DNA of 64,000 nt from Undibacterium paludis (lineage in GTDB: Bacteria > Pseudomonadota > Gammaproteobacteria > Burkholderiales > Burkholderiaceae_D), in NCBI RefSeq assembly GCF_022568815.1, contig NZ_JAKZHX010000007.1, positions 124,001 through 188,000 on the forward strand, written 5' to 3'. How positions within the stretch are numbered: position 1 is the stretch's first letter; each line of letters begins with the position of its first letter. The notes below the pieces were generated by a model. That model did no database searches. It was not told the DNA's origin and was given only the letters and a program-made list of their open reading frames with translations. Position numbers and translations under genes: made by a program. Shown here one piece after another: positions 29,558 to 38,648 of the stretch.

Positions 29558-30439
29558 TCAGTACTGCACTTTCTTTTCTACATATTTGAATTGCAGCACG
29601 GTCAGTACAATCACTATGCTCATCAGTATGACAGACTGGGCTGCCGCGCTGCCAAGATCACCGCCTTTGAAGCCGTCAATAAACACCTTGTAGACGAGTA
29701 TCTCAGTATCCTTGCCTGGTCCGCCCTGAGTGGTTGCTTCTATGATGGCAAAGGTATCAAAAAAAGCATACACAATATTCACAACCAGCAGGAAAAACGT
29801 CGTCGGTGTCAGCAAGGGAAAAACAATGCTGAAGAAACGACGCCATGGCCCGGCGCCATCTATCGCTGCCGCCTCAATCAGGGACTTGGGTATGGATTGC
29901 AAACCGGCGAGGAAGAACAGAAAGTTATAACTGATCTGCTTCCACACGGCAGCCAGCACGATCAATATCATGGCATGACGACCATTCAAGAGATTATTCC
30001 ATTCTATGCCGACATGACGTAAGGCATGCGCGACAATACCCAGGGTAGGATTGAGCAGAAACATCCACAAGACGCCGACCACCACCGGTGACACCGCATA
30101 GGGCCAGATCAGCATGGTCTTATAGAAGCTGCTGCCCCTGACTATCCTGTCGGCGAACACCGCCAGTAATAAGGACAGACTCAAGCCAAGCAAGGCCACC
30201 AGGCTGGAAAACATGGCCGTGGTCCTGAATGCCGCCAGATAGGTTTCATCGGCAAACAGACTCTTGAAATTATCAAACCAGACGAATTGCGTGGACATGC
30301 CAAAGGCGTCCTGCAACAACACGGACTGGTACAAGGCCTGTACCGCCGGCCAGAAAAAAAACAGGATGGTCACGATTATCTGTGGCAGGAGCAACAGATA
30401 GGGTAACCAGGCTGAACGAAAACGTGCGCGCTTTTCCAA
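29558..30439 (-). CDS. ugpA: sn-Glycerol-3-phosphate ABC transporter permease UgpA
   Basis: First permease subunit, 293 residues with the start chosen here (E. coli UgpA 295). The start is a TTG at 30439, giving [20 protein letters not shown], with TGAGG a few bases upstream; this aligns with the RSRWLPYLL start of other UgpA proteins. The frame stays open to 30640, but that extra part is translated repeat copy B and should be discarded. Six helices, with the EAA loop [20 protein letters not shown] in the second half. Confidence 0.9.
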   Translation of the reverse strand: MEKRARFRSAWLPYLLLLPQIIVTILFFFWPAVQALYQSVLLQDAFGMSTQFVWFDNFKSLFADETYLAAFRTTAMFSSLVALLGLSLSLLLAVFADRIVRGSSFYKTMLIWPYAVSPVVVGVLWMFLLNPTLGIVAHALRHVGIEWNNLLNGRHAMILIVLAAVWKQISYNFLFFLAGLQSIPKSLIEAAAIDGAGPWRRFFSIVFPLLTPTTFFLLVVNIVYAFFDTFAIIEATTQGGPGKDTEILVYKVFIDGFKGGDLGSAAAQSVILMSIVIVLTVLQFKYVEKKVQY

Positions 30440-30476
30440 AAAAACCTCATTGAATAACTTTAAAACCGAAAAGCTC

Positions 30477-30676
30477 ACCACGGAGGAACGGAGACACAGA
30501 GGAAGCGTAGAGGAAAAACAAAGACAATGCGCTTCTTTGCTCGCTTTGCCTTTCCCTTGGTTTTCTCTTGCTTTTCTCTGTGGTGCAGCAGGGGTTTCAT
30601 GTGGCATGCCACATGCCTGCGTAACGGGCCACTCTTGCAAGAGCGGCTTCCCTCCTCTGCGTCTCTGTGTTGAGAG
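30477..30676. repeat. Structured intergenic repeat, copy B
   Basis: Same two-part layout as the element at 11-180: outer arms CACCACGGAG (30476-30485) and CTCTGTGGTG (30576-30585) with GAGGAAAA/TTTTCTC words between, then CATGCCTGCG and a CTCTTGCAAGAG palindrome. It adds a perfect GTGGCATGCCAC palindrome at 30601-30612. It fills the ugpB-ugpA gap just after the ugpB stop, in the same orientation relative to its upstream gene as copy A. Confidence 0.7.
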
Positions 30677-30691
30677 GTCTTGATCTTGACT

Positions 30692-32005
30692 TTACTTATT
30701 CGCTTTTTCGAAACGATCCAGCAGTTCGTTGCCACGTGTCACAGCGGTATCCAGTGCGACTTTGGCAGATTTCTTGCCACTCCAGACGGCTTCCAGCTCT
30801 TCATCCATGATGGTGCGTATCTGTACAAAACTGCCCAGGCGTATACCACGTGACTTGTCCGTGGTCTTGACGATCATTTGCTGGACAGCGACACCAGGTC
30901 CCGGGGTTTTATCGTAAAAGCCGGAACTCTTGGTCAGTTCATAGGCTGCATTGGTGATAGGCAGGTAACCGGTTTCCTGGTGCCATTTGGCCTGCACCTC
31001 TGGCTGTGACAGGAACTTGTAGAATTTGGCAACGCCTTTGTATTCTTCGAGCTTTTTGCCATTCATGGCCCATAGCGAAGCACCACCTATGATGGTGTTT
31101 TGTGGCGCACCCTTAACGTCGGAATAGTAAGGCAGAGGCGCAACGGCAAATTTGAACTTGGCATTCTTGGCGACATTGCCGTAGGCAGAACTTGATGAAG
31201 TCAGCATACCGCATTCGCCGGAATAGAATTTGGCCTCAGGTTCATTCTTGCGACCCGCATAAGTGAAATAACCTTGCTTGGCCCAGTTTTCCAGGTTTTC
31301 TATATGACGAACATGCAGGGGGCTATTGAATTTCAGGCGGGCATCGAGGCCACCAAAACCATTGCCTTTGGAGGCAAATTCAACATTGTGCCAGGCAGAA
31401 AAACTTTCCAGGTGCACCCAGGTCTGCCAGCCGGTCGTATAGGCGCATTTTTCACCACCTGCTTTCAGGCGGGCCGCGGCTGCAACCACTTCCTGCCAGG
31501 TTGCCGGGGCCTTGTTCGGGTCCATGCCAGCCTTGGCAAACATGTCCTTGTTGTAATAGAACACCGTGGTTGAGCTATTAAAGGGGAAGGACAACATCTC
31601 GCCCTTGGGTGAGGTGTAATAACCCGCGACGGCAGCCACATAACCTGATGCATCAAATTTCTCGCCCGCCACTTTCATGACCTCGGTCACGGGCTTGACT
31701 GCGCCTTTGGCATACATCATGGTGGCGGTACCGACTTCAAACACTTGCAGTATGTGCGGGGCATTACCTGCGCGGAAGGCGGCTATGCCGGCAGCCAGCG
31801 ACTCGTCATAACTGCCCTTGTAGACGGCAGTGACCTTGTATTCATTCTGGCTCTTGTTGAATTGATCGGCGAGGGCGGTGACCCTGTCACCCAGTGCGCC
31901 CGTCATGGAATGCCACCAGCTGATTTCAGTCACGGCATGGGCAGAGCCTGCAAAGCACAGGAAGACGGCAGCACTTGCCCAGCCTAGTTTGGTATGCAAT
32001 TTCAT
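30692..32005 (-). CDS. ugpB: sn-Glycerol-3-phosphate-binding periplasmic protein
   Basis: Substrate-capturing lipoprotein-free binding protein, 437 residues, with a signal peptide cleaved near GSAHA-VTEI. The mature start TEISWWHSMTGALGDRV and the later AKFYSGECGMLTSSSSAYG and YKFLSQPEVQAKWHQETGYLPI regions match UgpB. It supplies glycerol-3-phosphate and phosphodiesters to UgpAEC, a route usually induced by phosphate starvation. A single CTGTCAT word 40 nt upstream resembles half a Pho box but has no good partner. Confidence 0.95.
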   Translation of the reverse strand: MKLHTKLGWASAAVFLCFAGSAHAVTEISWWHSMTGALGDRVTALADQFNKSQNEYKVTAVYKGSYDESLAAGIAAFRAGNAPHILQVFEVGTATMMYAKGAVKPVTEVMKVAGEKFDASGYVAAVAGYYTSPKGEMLSFPFNSSTTVFYYNKDMFAKAGMDPNKAPATWQEVVAAAARLKAGGEKCAYTTGWQTWVHLESFSAWHNVEFASKGNGFGGLDARLKFNSPLHVRHIENLENWAKQGYFTYAGRKNEPEAKFYSGECGMLTSSSSAYGNVAKNAKFKFAVAPLPYYSDVKGAPQNTIIGGASLWAMNGKKLEEYKGVAKFYKFLSQPEVQAKWHQETGYLPITNAAYELTKSSGFYDKTPGPGVAVQQMIVKTTDKSRGIRLGSFVQIRTIMDEELEAVWSGKKSAKVALDTAVTRGNELLDRFEKANK

Positions 32006-32133
32006 AGAATGTCCCGGAAAAACCTGTTATCGTAATTTTTTAATATGACAGCTTCGCTACGATAGCATTCTGGACTACTCCATGTATAGATAGCACTTAT
32101 AATTCTGCCTATGCGCAACAACAAAGCTCAACC

Positions 32134-33000
32134 ATGAATTTCGTCCTCACACGCCTGACCTGGTATTTTAAATTGGTCAGGTTGCACAAGCCCATAGGTA
32201 TCATGTTATTGCTGTGGCCTACCCTGGGCGCACTCTGGATGGCGTCCGGCGGTAATCCAGGCTGGCAACTGGTCCTCATCTTCAGCCTGGGGACGGTATT
32301 GATGCGCTCTGCCGGCTGCGCCATCAATGACTATGCTGACCGTGATTTTGACAAGCATGTCAAACGCACTGCCGAAAGGCCGCTCACCAGTGGCAAGATC
32401 AGCGGCAAAGAAGCGGTTGGAGTGGCGGTGGTGCTGTCCCTGATTTCTTTTGCCCTGATCCTGCCATTGAATACCCTGACCAAGCAGATGTCGGTAGCCG
32501 CAGTCGTCGTGGCAGCCAGCTACCCCTACTTCAAACGCTTTTTTGCCATCCCCCAGGCTTACCTGGGCATCGCCTTTGGTTTTGGCATACCGATGGCTTT
32601 TGCTGCTGTGCAAAATACTATCCCCATGGCTGCCTGGCTGTTGCTGCTGGCGAATGTATTCTGGGCCGTGGCTTATGATACAGAGTACGCCATGGTCGAC
32701 CGGGACGATGATCTCAGGATAGGCATCAAGACCTCGGCAATCACCTTTGGCAGCTATGATGTGCTGGCCGTCATGTTGTGTTATGCCCTCAGCTTTGGCC
32801 TGCTGCTGCTGGTGGGCTGGCAAATGGGCTTACGTGCCTGGTTCGTGACTGGCATGGCAGTGGCAATCGGCCTGTCCATTTACCACTACACACTGATACG
32901 TGGACGCGAGCGCATGCCCTGTTTTGCCGCATTCAACAATAACAACTGGCTGGGAGCTGCAATCTTTGCTGGCATTGCCATCGACTATGCGGTAAAGTAA
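32134..33000 (+). CDS. ubiA: 4-Hydroxybenzoate octaprenyltransferase
   Basis: Inner-membrane prenyltransferase that attaches the polyprenyl tail to 4-hydroxybenzoate in ubiquinone synthesis. 288 residues, about eight or nine helices. Both Asp-rich substrate motifs are present: NDYADRDFD at 65-73 and [13 protein letters not shown] at 181-193. A TATAAT (32098-32103) about 30 bp upstream may be its -10. Divergent from ugpB; no chorismate lyase gene is adjacent. Confidence 0.97.
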   Translation: MNFVLTRLTWYFKLVRLHKPIGIMLLLWPTLGALWMASGGNPGWQLVLIFSLGTVLMRSAGCAINDYADRDFDKHVKRTAERPLTSGKISGKEAVGVAVVLSLISFALILPLNTLTKQMSVAAVVVAASYPYFKRFFAIPQAYLGIAFGFGIPMAFAAVQNTIPMAAWLLLLANVFWAVAYDTEYAMVDRDDDLRIGIKTSAITFGSYDVLAVMLCYALSFGLLLLVGWQMGLRAWFVTGMAVAIGLSIYHYTLIRGRERMPCFAAFNNNNWLGAAIFAGIAIDYAVK

Positions 33001-33119
33001 TTTAACAAATTGCCACTTATTTGAACTTGGCCGCATTATCAGCATGCTTGACATGCAACAAACCCGGCCAGTTCTTTTTGCTTACACTGGAAGTCATTCT
33101 CTCACCGAAAGGAAACATT

Positions 33120-33431
33120 ATGAGTTATATAGACGAACACAAAGAACAGTTGATGAATGATTTGCATCTGGTTATCCGCGACGCAGAAGAAATGCTGAAA
33201 AACACAGAGCAACAAAGCAGCGAAGGCTTCAGAGCCGCCAAGGAAAAGTTCGAAAGAACCCTGAAAAACGCCAAGGCAGAAGTTGAACGTATTGAAGACC
33301 TGGTCGTCACCCGTACCAAAGAAGCTGCCAAGGCAACCGACGTCTATGTCAAGGAAAACCCATGGCAGTCAGCCGGCATTGCTGCCGGCATAGGCTTGCT
33401 CGTGGGTCTGTTGATTGGCCGCAGCAGATAA
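33120..33431 (+). CDS. DUF883 / YqjD-ElaB family membrane protein
   Basis: 103 residues: a long charged amphipathic helix (about 1-75, coiled-coil-like) and a C-terminal membrane helix with glycines (GIAAGIGLLVGLLIGRSR). E. coli relatives YqjD and ElaB sit in the inner membrane in stationary phase and bind ribosomes. The frame extends back to 33021, but 33120 has a GAAAGGAAAC ribosome site and gives the standard length. First of three small genes like E. coli yqjD-yqjE-yqjK. Confidence 0.92.
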   Translation: MSYIDEHKEQLMNDLHLVIRDAEEMLKNTEQQSSEGFRAAKEKFERTLKNAKAEVERIEDLVVTRTKEAAKATDVYVKENPWQSAGIAAGIGLLVGLLIGRSR

Positions 33432-33447
33432 GCGCAGCAGTCAAATA

Positions 33448-33828
33448 ATGGCACTCGGCGATTCGCTGGGACAACTTGCTGCCACACTGAGCAATATTGT
33501 CCACACCCGGCTGGAACTGGCCTCGGTTGAGCTGGAAGAAGAGCTGGCCCGTTTTTCTTCCGGTCTGTTGTGGTCACTGACGGCCCTGTTTTTTGCCGGT
33601 ATTGCTGTCTTACTGGCCATACTGACGGTAGTCGCCACCTTTTGGGACACACACCGTTATCAGGTCCTGCTGGGGCTGTTGAGCCTGTTCTCATTCCTGT
33701 CCATCGCCATCTTTGTCTGGCTGCGTCAGCGTCTGCGCAAGCGACCCGGCTTTCTCGCCTATTCTCTGGCAGAGCTGAAGAAAGACAGTGAAGCCCTGCG
33801 TGGCGGCAGTGATCCGGCAAAAGAGTAA
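33448..33828 (+). CDS. Phage holin / YqjE family membrane protein
   Basis: 126 residues with two predicted membrane helices (about 42-65 and 72-92) and polar ends. The N-terminal amphipathic GQLAATLSNIVHTRLELASVELEEE is characteristic of YqjE-type proteins. An upstream TTG at 33415 would overlap the DUF883 stop by 17 nt and is an alternative start; the ATG at 33448 is preferred without strong support. Despite the holin label no phage genes are near; a membrane-stress role is inferred from its operon. Confidence 0.85.
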   Translation: MALGDSLGQLAATLSNIVHTRLELASVELEEELARFSSGLLWSLTALFFAGIAVLLAILTVVATFWDTHRYQVLLGLLSLFSFLSIAIFVWLRQRLRKRPGFLAYSLAELKKDSEALRGGSDPAKE

Positions 33829-33843
33829 GGGCACCGCACAGAT

Positions 33844-34167
33844 ATGGGAAATCACCAGGAAAAACTCGCTCTGCGACGTCAGGCGCTGTTACTGAAAATA
33901 CAGGCTCAGCGCAGCTTGCTGGGCATGCATTGCAGCGAAGTCAGGGAATCCATGTCCGTTGCACAGAGCATAGTCGGATTTATTGGCAAGGTCGGCAACA
34001 ACGCCCGTCGTCGCCCCTTGCTGGGCGGTCTCGCTTTGGGTGCGGTATTGATACTTAAACCCAGGCGCGTATTGGCCATGGCGCAAACTGCCCTGATGGG
34101 CTGGCAAATCTGGAATACTGTCGCGGATATGCGCAAGCGCATGCAGAAAAGCACAGACCAATCCTGA
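33844..34167 (+). CDS. YqjK-like small protein
   Basis: 107 residues, third gene of the small membrane operon, 15 nt after the YqjE-like gene. The N-terminal half is basic and helical (EKLALRRQALLLKIQAQR), the middle has RRPLLGGLALGAVLILKPRR, a short hydrophobic stretch, and the C-terminus is basic. Position and pattern match YqjK family members, whose function is unknown. A stem-loop follows and probably ends this transcript against proC. Confidence 0.72.
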   Translation: MGNHQEKLALRRQALLLKIQAQRSLLGMHCSEVRESMSVAQSIVGFIGKVGNNARRRPLLGGLALGAVLILKPRRVLAMAQTALMGWQIWNTVADMRKRMQKSTDQS

Positions 34168-34190
34168 CAGCTTGTATCTCGCGACCTGCT

Positions 34191-34216
34191 CTGCCTCGAC
34201 ATCACTGTCGAGGCAG
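34191..34216. terminator. Stem-loop between convergent YqjK-like and proC genes
   Basis: Perfect 11-bp stem CTGCCTCGACA/TGTCGAGGCAG with a TCAC loop, followed by ATTTAAT. The T-run is weak, but position and stem strength suit a shared terminator for the converging genes. Confidence 0.6.
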
Positions 34217-34226
34217 ATTTAATCAA

Positions 34227-35054
34227 TCAAGCCTGCTGACCAAACTCATCACCAAGCTCTTTGCCGCGTGCAGCAGCAGCCTTGACGGCATCGACAATAG
34301 CTTGCCTGACGCCGGCTGCTTCCATACTGGTCAAAGCGGCATAGGTCGTACCACCCTTTGAGGTCACCCTTTCACGCAGGGTGGCCACCGGCTCGGCGGA
34401 TTGCATGGCCAGTTGGGTGGCGCCGTTGAAGGTAGTCATTGCCAGCTGCAGCCCCTGCTCCGCCGTCAAGCCCAGCTCTGTTGCAGCCTGCTGCATGGCT
34501 TCGATGAAATAAAACACATAGGCCGGGCCACTACCCGATACTGCCGTTACAGCATCAATCAGGCTTTCATCAGTCAGCCAGGTGGTGGCGCCAACTGCCT
34601 GCATGATTTGTTCTGCCATCTGTTTCTGGCTGTCTGTCACGGCAGGCAGGGCAAACAGGCCTGTCATACCCTGCCCTATCAATGCCGGGGTATTGGGCAT
34701 GGTGCGCACAATTTTTTCATAGCCGTTCAACCAGCGCGCCATGTCGACCGCACGAATGCCGGCAGCAATGGAAATCAGCAACTGCTGCCCCAGATGCGGT
34801 GCCAGGCTGGTGATGACTTCACGCAGTTGCTGGGGTTTGACCGCCAGAATGATGGCATCCATCTCAGCGAGCTTACTGTCAATCGCCAGGGCGGTACTGA
34901 CACCAAAGTCAGCCCGCAGCTTTTGCAGGGATTGCTGGTTCAGGTCTACCACATGTATATGCTCTGCCGAGGTCAATGATTTGAGCAAACCGCCTATCAA
35001 CGCGTTCGCCATATTGCCACCACCTATGAAGGCAATATTAAGTTTGTTTTGCAT
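34227..35054 (-). CDS. proC: Pyrroline-5-carboxylate reductase
   Basis: Last step of proline synthesis: NAD(P)H-dependent reduction of pyrroline-5-carboxylate. 275 residues. N-terminal Rossmann motif FIGGGNMANALIGGLL (about 9-24) and the family signature region SGSGPAYVFYFIEAMQQAATELGL, followed by VTSKGGTTYAALTSME. It starts inside the last 17 nt of yggS, so the two are coupled. proA lies about 22 kb away in this window; proB was not seen. Confidence 0.97.
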   Translation of the reverse strand: MQNKLNIAFIGGGNMANALIGGLLKSLTSAEHIHVVDLNQQSLQKLRADFGVSTALAIDSKLAEMDAIILAVKPQQLREVITSLAPHLGQQLLISIAAGIRAVDMARWLNGYEKIVRTMPNTPALIGQGMTGLFALPAVTDSQKQMAEQIMQAVGATTWLTDESLIDAVTAVSGSGPAYVFYFIEAMQQAATELGLTAEQGLQLAMTTFNGATQLAMQSAEPVATLRERVTSKGGTTYAALTSMEAAGVRQAIVDAVKAAAARGKELGDEFGQQA

Positions 35055-35748
35055 AATTTCTGTTCCCGAAAATGGCTGTTCCTATACGCAGCATGGTGCT
35101 GCCCTCCGCTATTGCCGCCTGCATGTCGCCACTCATCCCCATGGACAAGGTATCCATGGGCAGGCCGGCAGCCTGTATGCTTTCACTTAATTGCCGTAAC
35201 TGCCGAAAAGCCTGTCTTTGCTGTTGTTCATCATGGCTGGCTTCTGGTACAGCCATCAGGCCACGCAGCCTGAGTCCTGGCAAGGCTGCAATTTTTTGCG
35301 CCAATGCCAGGGCTTCACCAGGCAGGACGCCACTCTTGCTGGCTTCGGCACTGATGTTAACTTGCAGACAAATGTTCAGGTCCGGCAAATTTTTTGGTCT
35401 TTGTTCGGACAGACGCTGTGCAATTTTTTCCCTGTCGACGGAATGGACCCAGGCAAAGTGCTCAGCAACCGGCCGCGTCTTGTTGCTTTGCAAAGGGCCG
35501 ATAAAATGCCATTCGAGATCAAGTTGCGGCATTTTGTTGCTTACTTCCTGCATTTTCTCCAAAGCTTCCTGCAGGTAATTTTCACCAAAACAGCGCTGGC
35601 CGGCTGCTGCCGCTGCGATGACAGCGTCCGCAGGAAAGGTCTTGGAAACAGCCAATAGCTGCAGTTGTTGCGGATCGCGACCATTCGCTATGGCGGTGCG
35701 GTGGATATCCGCAGTTACGGCTTGCAAGTTGTCAGAAATTAAGGACAT
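35038..35748 (-). CDS. yggS: Pyridoxal phosphate homeostasis protein
   Basis: PLP-binding protein of the YggS/YBL036c family that buffers pyridoxal phosphate and affects amino acid pools. 236 residues from the start MSLISDN; an ATG two codons earlier (35754) is equally possible. The PLP lysine lies in LLAVSKTFPADAV (about 33-45), followed by GENYLQEALEKM and the C-terminal SMGMSGDMQAAIAEGSTMLRIG family signature. Pairing with proC and divergence from pilT is a common proteobacterial arrangement. Confidence 0.95.
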   Translation of the reverse strand: MSLISDNLQAVTADIHRTAIANGRDPQQLQLLAVSKTFPADAVIAAAAAGQRCFGENYLQEALEKMQEVSNKMPQLDLEWHFIGPLQSNKTRPVAEHFAWVHSVDREKIAQRLSEQRPKNLPDLNICLQVNISAEASKSGVLPGEALALAQKIAALPGLRLRGLMAVPEASHDEQQQRQAFRQLRQLSESIQAAGLPMDTLSMGMSGDMQAAIAEGSTMLRIGTAIFGNRNYAKQT

Positions 35749-35799
35749 AATCATAGAAGCAAGAATCTATCTAATTCGTTGTGGACTTCTCGTACAAAT

Positions 35800-35830
35800 A
35801 GCTTAAAAACAGCTTAAAATCAGCCTAATA
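35800..35830. repeat. Three 11-bp-phased direct repeats upstream of yggS and pilT
   Basis: AGCTTAAAA at 35800 and 35811 and AGCCTAATA at 35822 are spaced exactly 11 bp, with a related AGCTTAACA at 35891. They lie in the 187-nt divergent gap. Helical phasing suggests protein binding or bending; no known regulator site is recognised. Confidence 0.5.
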
Positions 35831-35935
35831 TGGCTGTTATCCTGCCAGGAAAAATGAGCAGATAGTAAGCAAATAAATAAGCAGCCAAACAGCTTAACAA
35901 TTCAATCAGCAACGATTTCATTACCGGAATTATAA

Positions 35936-36979
35936 ATGGACATTTCAGAACTGCTGGCGTTCTCAGTCAAGAACAATGCCTCCGACTTACACTTATCCTC
36001 TGGCTTGCCACCCATGATACGTGTACATGGCGACGTCAGGCGCATCAATTTACCGCCGCTGGAGCATAAAGATGTTCATGAGCTGATCTATGACATCATG
36101 AATGACTCGCAGCGCAAGGCTTATGAAGAAACCCTGGAATGTGACTTTTCTTTTTCCATCCCTGGCCTGGCCCGCTTTCGTGTCAATGCCTTCAACCAGG
36201 AACGTGGTGCAGCTGCAGTCATGCGTACCATTCCATCCAAGATTTTGTCGCTGGAGCAATTGAATGCCCCCAAGATCTTTGCTGAACTGGCCCTGAAACC
36301 ACGCGGCCTGGTACTGGTCACAGGCCCTACCGGTTCAGGCAAATCAACGACACTGGCAGGCATGGTGAACCATCTCAATGAAAATGAATATGGCCACATC
36401 CTGACTGTCGAAGACCCGATAGAATTTGTGCACGAATCAAAAAAATGCCTGATCAACCAGCGTGAGGTCGGCCCGCATACCATGTCCTTCAATAACGCGC
36501 TGCGTTCGGCATTGCGTGAAGATCCTGACGCCATCCTGGTTGGTGAGTTGCGTGACCTGGAAACCATACGCCTGGCATTGACCGCTGCAGAGACCGGTCA
36601 CTTGGTATTCGGTACCCTGCATACCTCTTCTGCCGCAAAAACCATAGATCGTATTGTCGACGTCTTCCCCGCAGAAGAAAAAGAAATGGTGCGTTCGATG
36701 TTGTCCGAATCACTGCAAGCTGTTATCTCGCAAACCCTGTTGAAAAACAAGGATGGCTCCGGCCGTGTCGCCGCGCATGAGATCATGATAGGTACACCGG
36801 CGATCCGCAACCTGATACGTGAAGCCAAGGTCGCGCAGATGTACTCGGCCATTCAGACTGGCAGCAACATAGGCATGCAGACTCTGGACCAGAATCTGAC
36901 CGACCTGGTTCGCCGCAACGTCATTTCTGTCGGCGCTGCACGTGCTGCCGCCAAAACTCCGGATAATTTCCCCGGCTAA
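35936..36979 (+). CDS. pilT: Type IV pilus retraction ATPase PilT
   Basis: Cytoplasmic hexameric ATPase that powers pilus retraction, giving twitching and DNA uptake. 347 residues. Walker A GPTGSGKST at 130-138, Asp box LTVEDPIEF, Walker B AILVGELRDLETI, His box GHLVFGTLHTSSA and the PilT-specific AIRNLIREAKVAQMYSAIQTG near the C-terminus. Upstream of pilU by 19 nt. No other pilus genes are in the window. Confidence 0.98.
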   Translation: MDISELLAFSVKNNASDLHLSSGLPPMIRVHGDVRRINLPPLEHKDVHELIYDIMNDSQRKAYEETLECDFSFSIPGLARFRVNAFNQERGAAAVMRTIPSKILSLEQLNAPKIFAELALKPRGLVLVTGPTGSGKSTTLAGMVNHLNENEYGHILTVEDPIEFVHESKKCLINQREVGPHTMSFNNALRSALREDPDAILVGELRDLETIRLALTAAETGHLVFGTLHTSSAAKTIDRIVDVFPAEEKEMVRSMLSESLQAVISQTLLKNKDGSGRVAAHEIMIGTPAIRNLIREAKVAQMYSAIQTGSNIGMQTLDQNLTDLVRRNVISVGAARAAAKTPDNFPG

Positions 36980-36998
36980 TTGATCAAAGGAAGAAAAC

Positions 36999-38135
36999 AT
37001 GGAACGCGATCAGGCCACCAAATTCATGAACGATTTGTTGAGACTCATGCTCAGCAAAAACGGATCAGACTTGTTTATCACCGCTGATTTCCCGCCTGCC
37101 TTCAAAATTGACGGACGGGTAACACCAGTCTCGAATCAACCTTTGACGCCAGCCCATACTGTCGATCTGGCCCGGTCCATCATGAACGACAAACAGTCGT
37201 CAGAATTTGAATCCACCAAGGAATGTAATTTTGCGATCAGCCCGGCGGGCCTGGGGCGCTTCCGCGTGTCGGCTTTCATGCAACAAGGGCGTGTCGGCCT
37301 GGTCTTGCGGACGATTACGACCGCCATTCCAAAACTCGAAGACTTGGGTCTGCCAGAAAACCTCAAGGACATCGTCATGACCAAGCGCGGCCTGGTCATC
37401 ATGGTGGGTGCAACCGGCTCCGGCAAGTCAACCTCGCTGGCCGCCATGCTGGGCTACAGAAATGCGAACAGCTATGGTCACATCATCACGATCGAGGATC
37501 CGATAGAATATGTGCATCCGCACATGAACTGCATCATCACACAGCGTGAAGTTGGTATTGATACCGAAGACTGGGGCGCTGCCCTGAAAAACTCCCTGCG
37601 CCAGGCGCCTGATGTTATCCAGATTGGTGAGATTCGTGACCGCGAAACCATGGACTTTGCCGTCGCCTTTGCAGAGACTGGCCATCTTTGCCTGGCCACC
37701 CTGCATGCGAACAGTTCCAACCAGGCGCTTGACCGTATCATCAACTTCTTCCCGGAAGAACGTCGCCCTCAATTGCTGATGGATTTGTCGCTGAACCTGA
37801 AGGCGGTTATCTCCCAGCGCCTGGTGCCGCTGAAAGGCCGCAAAGGCCGTGCTGCCGCAGTAGAAATCATGCTTAATACACCGTTAGTTGCTGACCTGAT
37901 CTTCAAGGGTGCAGTGCATGAAATCAAGGAAATCATGAAAAAATCCCGCGAACTGGGCATGCAAACCTTTGATCAGTCACTCTTTGATTTGCATGAAGCG
38001 GACCAGATCACCTATGAAGATGCATTGCGCAATGCAGACTCGGTCAATGAATTGCGTCTGGCCATCATGTTGAAAGGCAAGGACGCCAAAGACCGTGACC
38101 TCAGTGCAGGCACCAAACATCTGGGTATCGTATGA
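36999..38135 (+). CDS. pilU: PilT-dependent retraction ATPase PilU
   Basis: Accessory pilus retraction ATPase that works with PilT, 378 residues. Walker A GATGSGKST, Asp box ITIEDPIEYVHP, Walker B VIQIGEIRDRETM and His box GHLCLATLHANSS are intact. The C-terminal extension (about 345-378, LRLAIMLKGKDAKD and following) distinguishes PilU from PilT. Its stop overlaps the start of the peroxidase gene by 4 nt. Confidence 0.97.
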   Translation: MERDQATKFMNDLLRLMLSKNGSDLFITADFPPAFKIDGRVTPVSNQPLTPAHTVDLARSIMNDKQSSEFESTKECNFAISPAGLGRFRVSAFMQQGRVGLVLRTITTAIPKLEDLGLPENLKDIVMTKRGLVIMVGATGSGKSTSLAAMLGYRNANSYGHIITIEDPIEYVHPHMNCIITQREVGIDTEDWGAALKNSLRQAPDVIQIGEIRDRETMDFAVAFAETGHLCLATLHANSSNQALDRIINFFPEERRPQLLMDLSLNLKAVISQRLVPLKGRKGRAAAVEIMLNTPLVADLIFKGAVHEIKEIMKKSRELGMQTFDQSLFDLHEADQITYEDALRNADSVNELRLAIMLKGKDAKDRDLSAGTKHLGIV

Positions 38136-38614
38136 GCGCACTCGATTTTCAGGCCAATGACCTGCAAGGTTCCCCGGTCGATCTCAAGCAATACGCTGGG
38201 AAAGTATTACTGATCGTCAATACTGCCAGCAATTGCGGTTTCACGCCGCAATACAAGGGGCTGGAGGCGATATACCAGCAATTCAAGGACAAGGGCGTGG
38301 CTGTACTGGGTTTCCCCTGCAACCAGTTCGGTCATCAGGAACCAGGTTCTGCCGGTGAAATTGGGGCTTTCTGCGAAAAGAATTACGGTGTCACCTTCCC
38401 CATGTTTGACAAGATAGACGTCAACGGAGACAAAGCACACCCTCTGTTCAAGCACTTGAAGAACAAGGCGCCAGGCTTGCTGGGCAGTGAAATGATCAAA
38501 TGGAATTTCACCAAGTTCCTGGTCAAAAAAGATGGTTCTGTCTTCAAGCGATATGCACCGGCAACTGCACCGGCTGAATTACTCGATGATATAGAAAAAC
38601 TGCTGGCAGAATAA
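38132..38614 (+). CDS. Glutathione peroxidase family (BtuE-like) thiol peroxidase
   Basis: Reduces peroxides through a cysteine in place of selenocysteine. 160 residues. The catalytic set is visible: Cys35 in NTASNCGFTPQ, Gln69 in CNQFGHQE, and Trp124/Asn125 in KWNFTKF. Bacterial members often use thioredoxin rather than glutathione. No signal peptide. Its ATG overlaps the pilU stop (ATGA), so translation is coupled to the pilus ATPase. Confidence 0.94.
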   Translation: MSALDFQANDLQGSPVDLKQYAGKVLLIVNTASNCGFTPQYKGLEAIYQQFKDKGVAVLGFPCNQFGHQEPGSAGEIGAFCEKNYGVTFPMFDKIDVNGDKAHPLFKHLKNKAPGLLGSEMIKWNFTKFLVKKDGSVFKRYAPATAPAELLDDIEKLLAE

Positions 38615-38648
38615 CACCGGCTGACACCGGCAATTTCCACCATATGAG

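Noticed and set aside
33448..33828. Holin-like gene as a sign of a prophage
   Set aside because: No other phage genes are present, and its neighbours are YqjD- and YqjK-like, so it is the chromosomal YqjE family.
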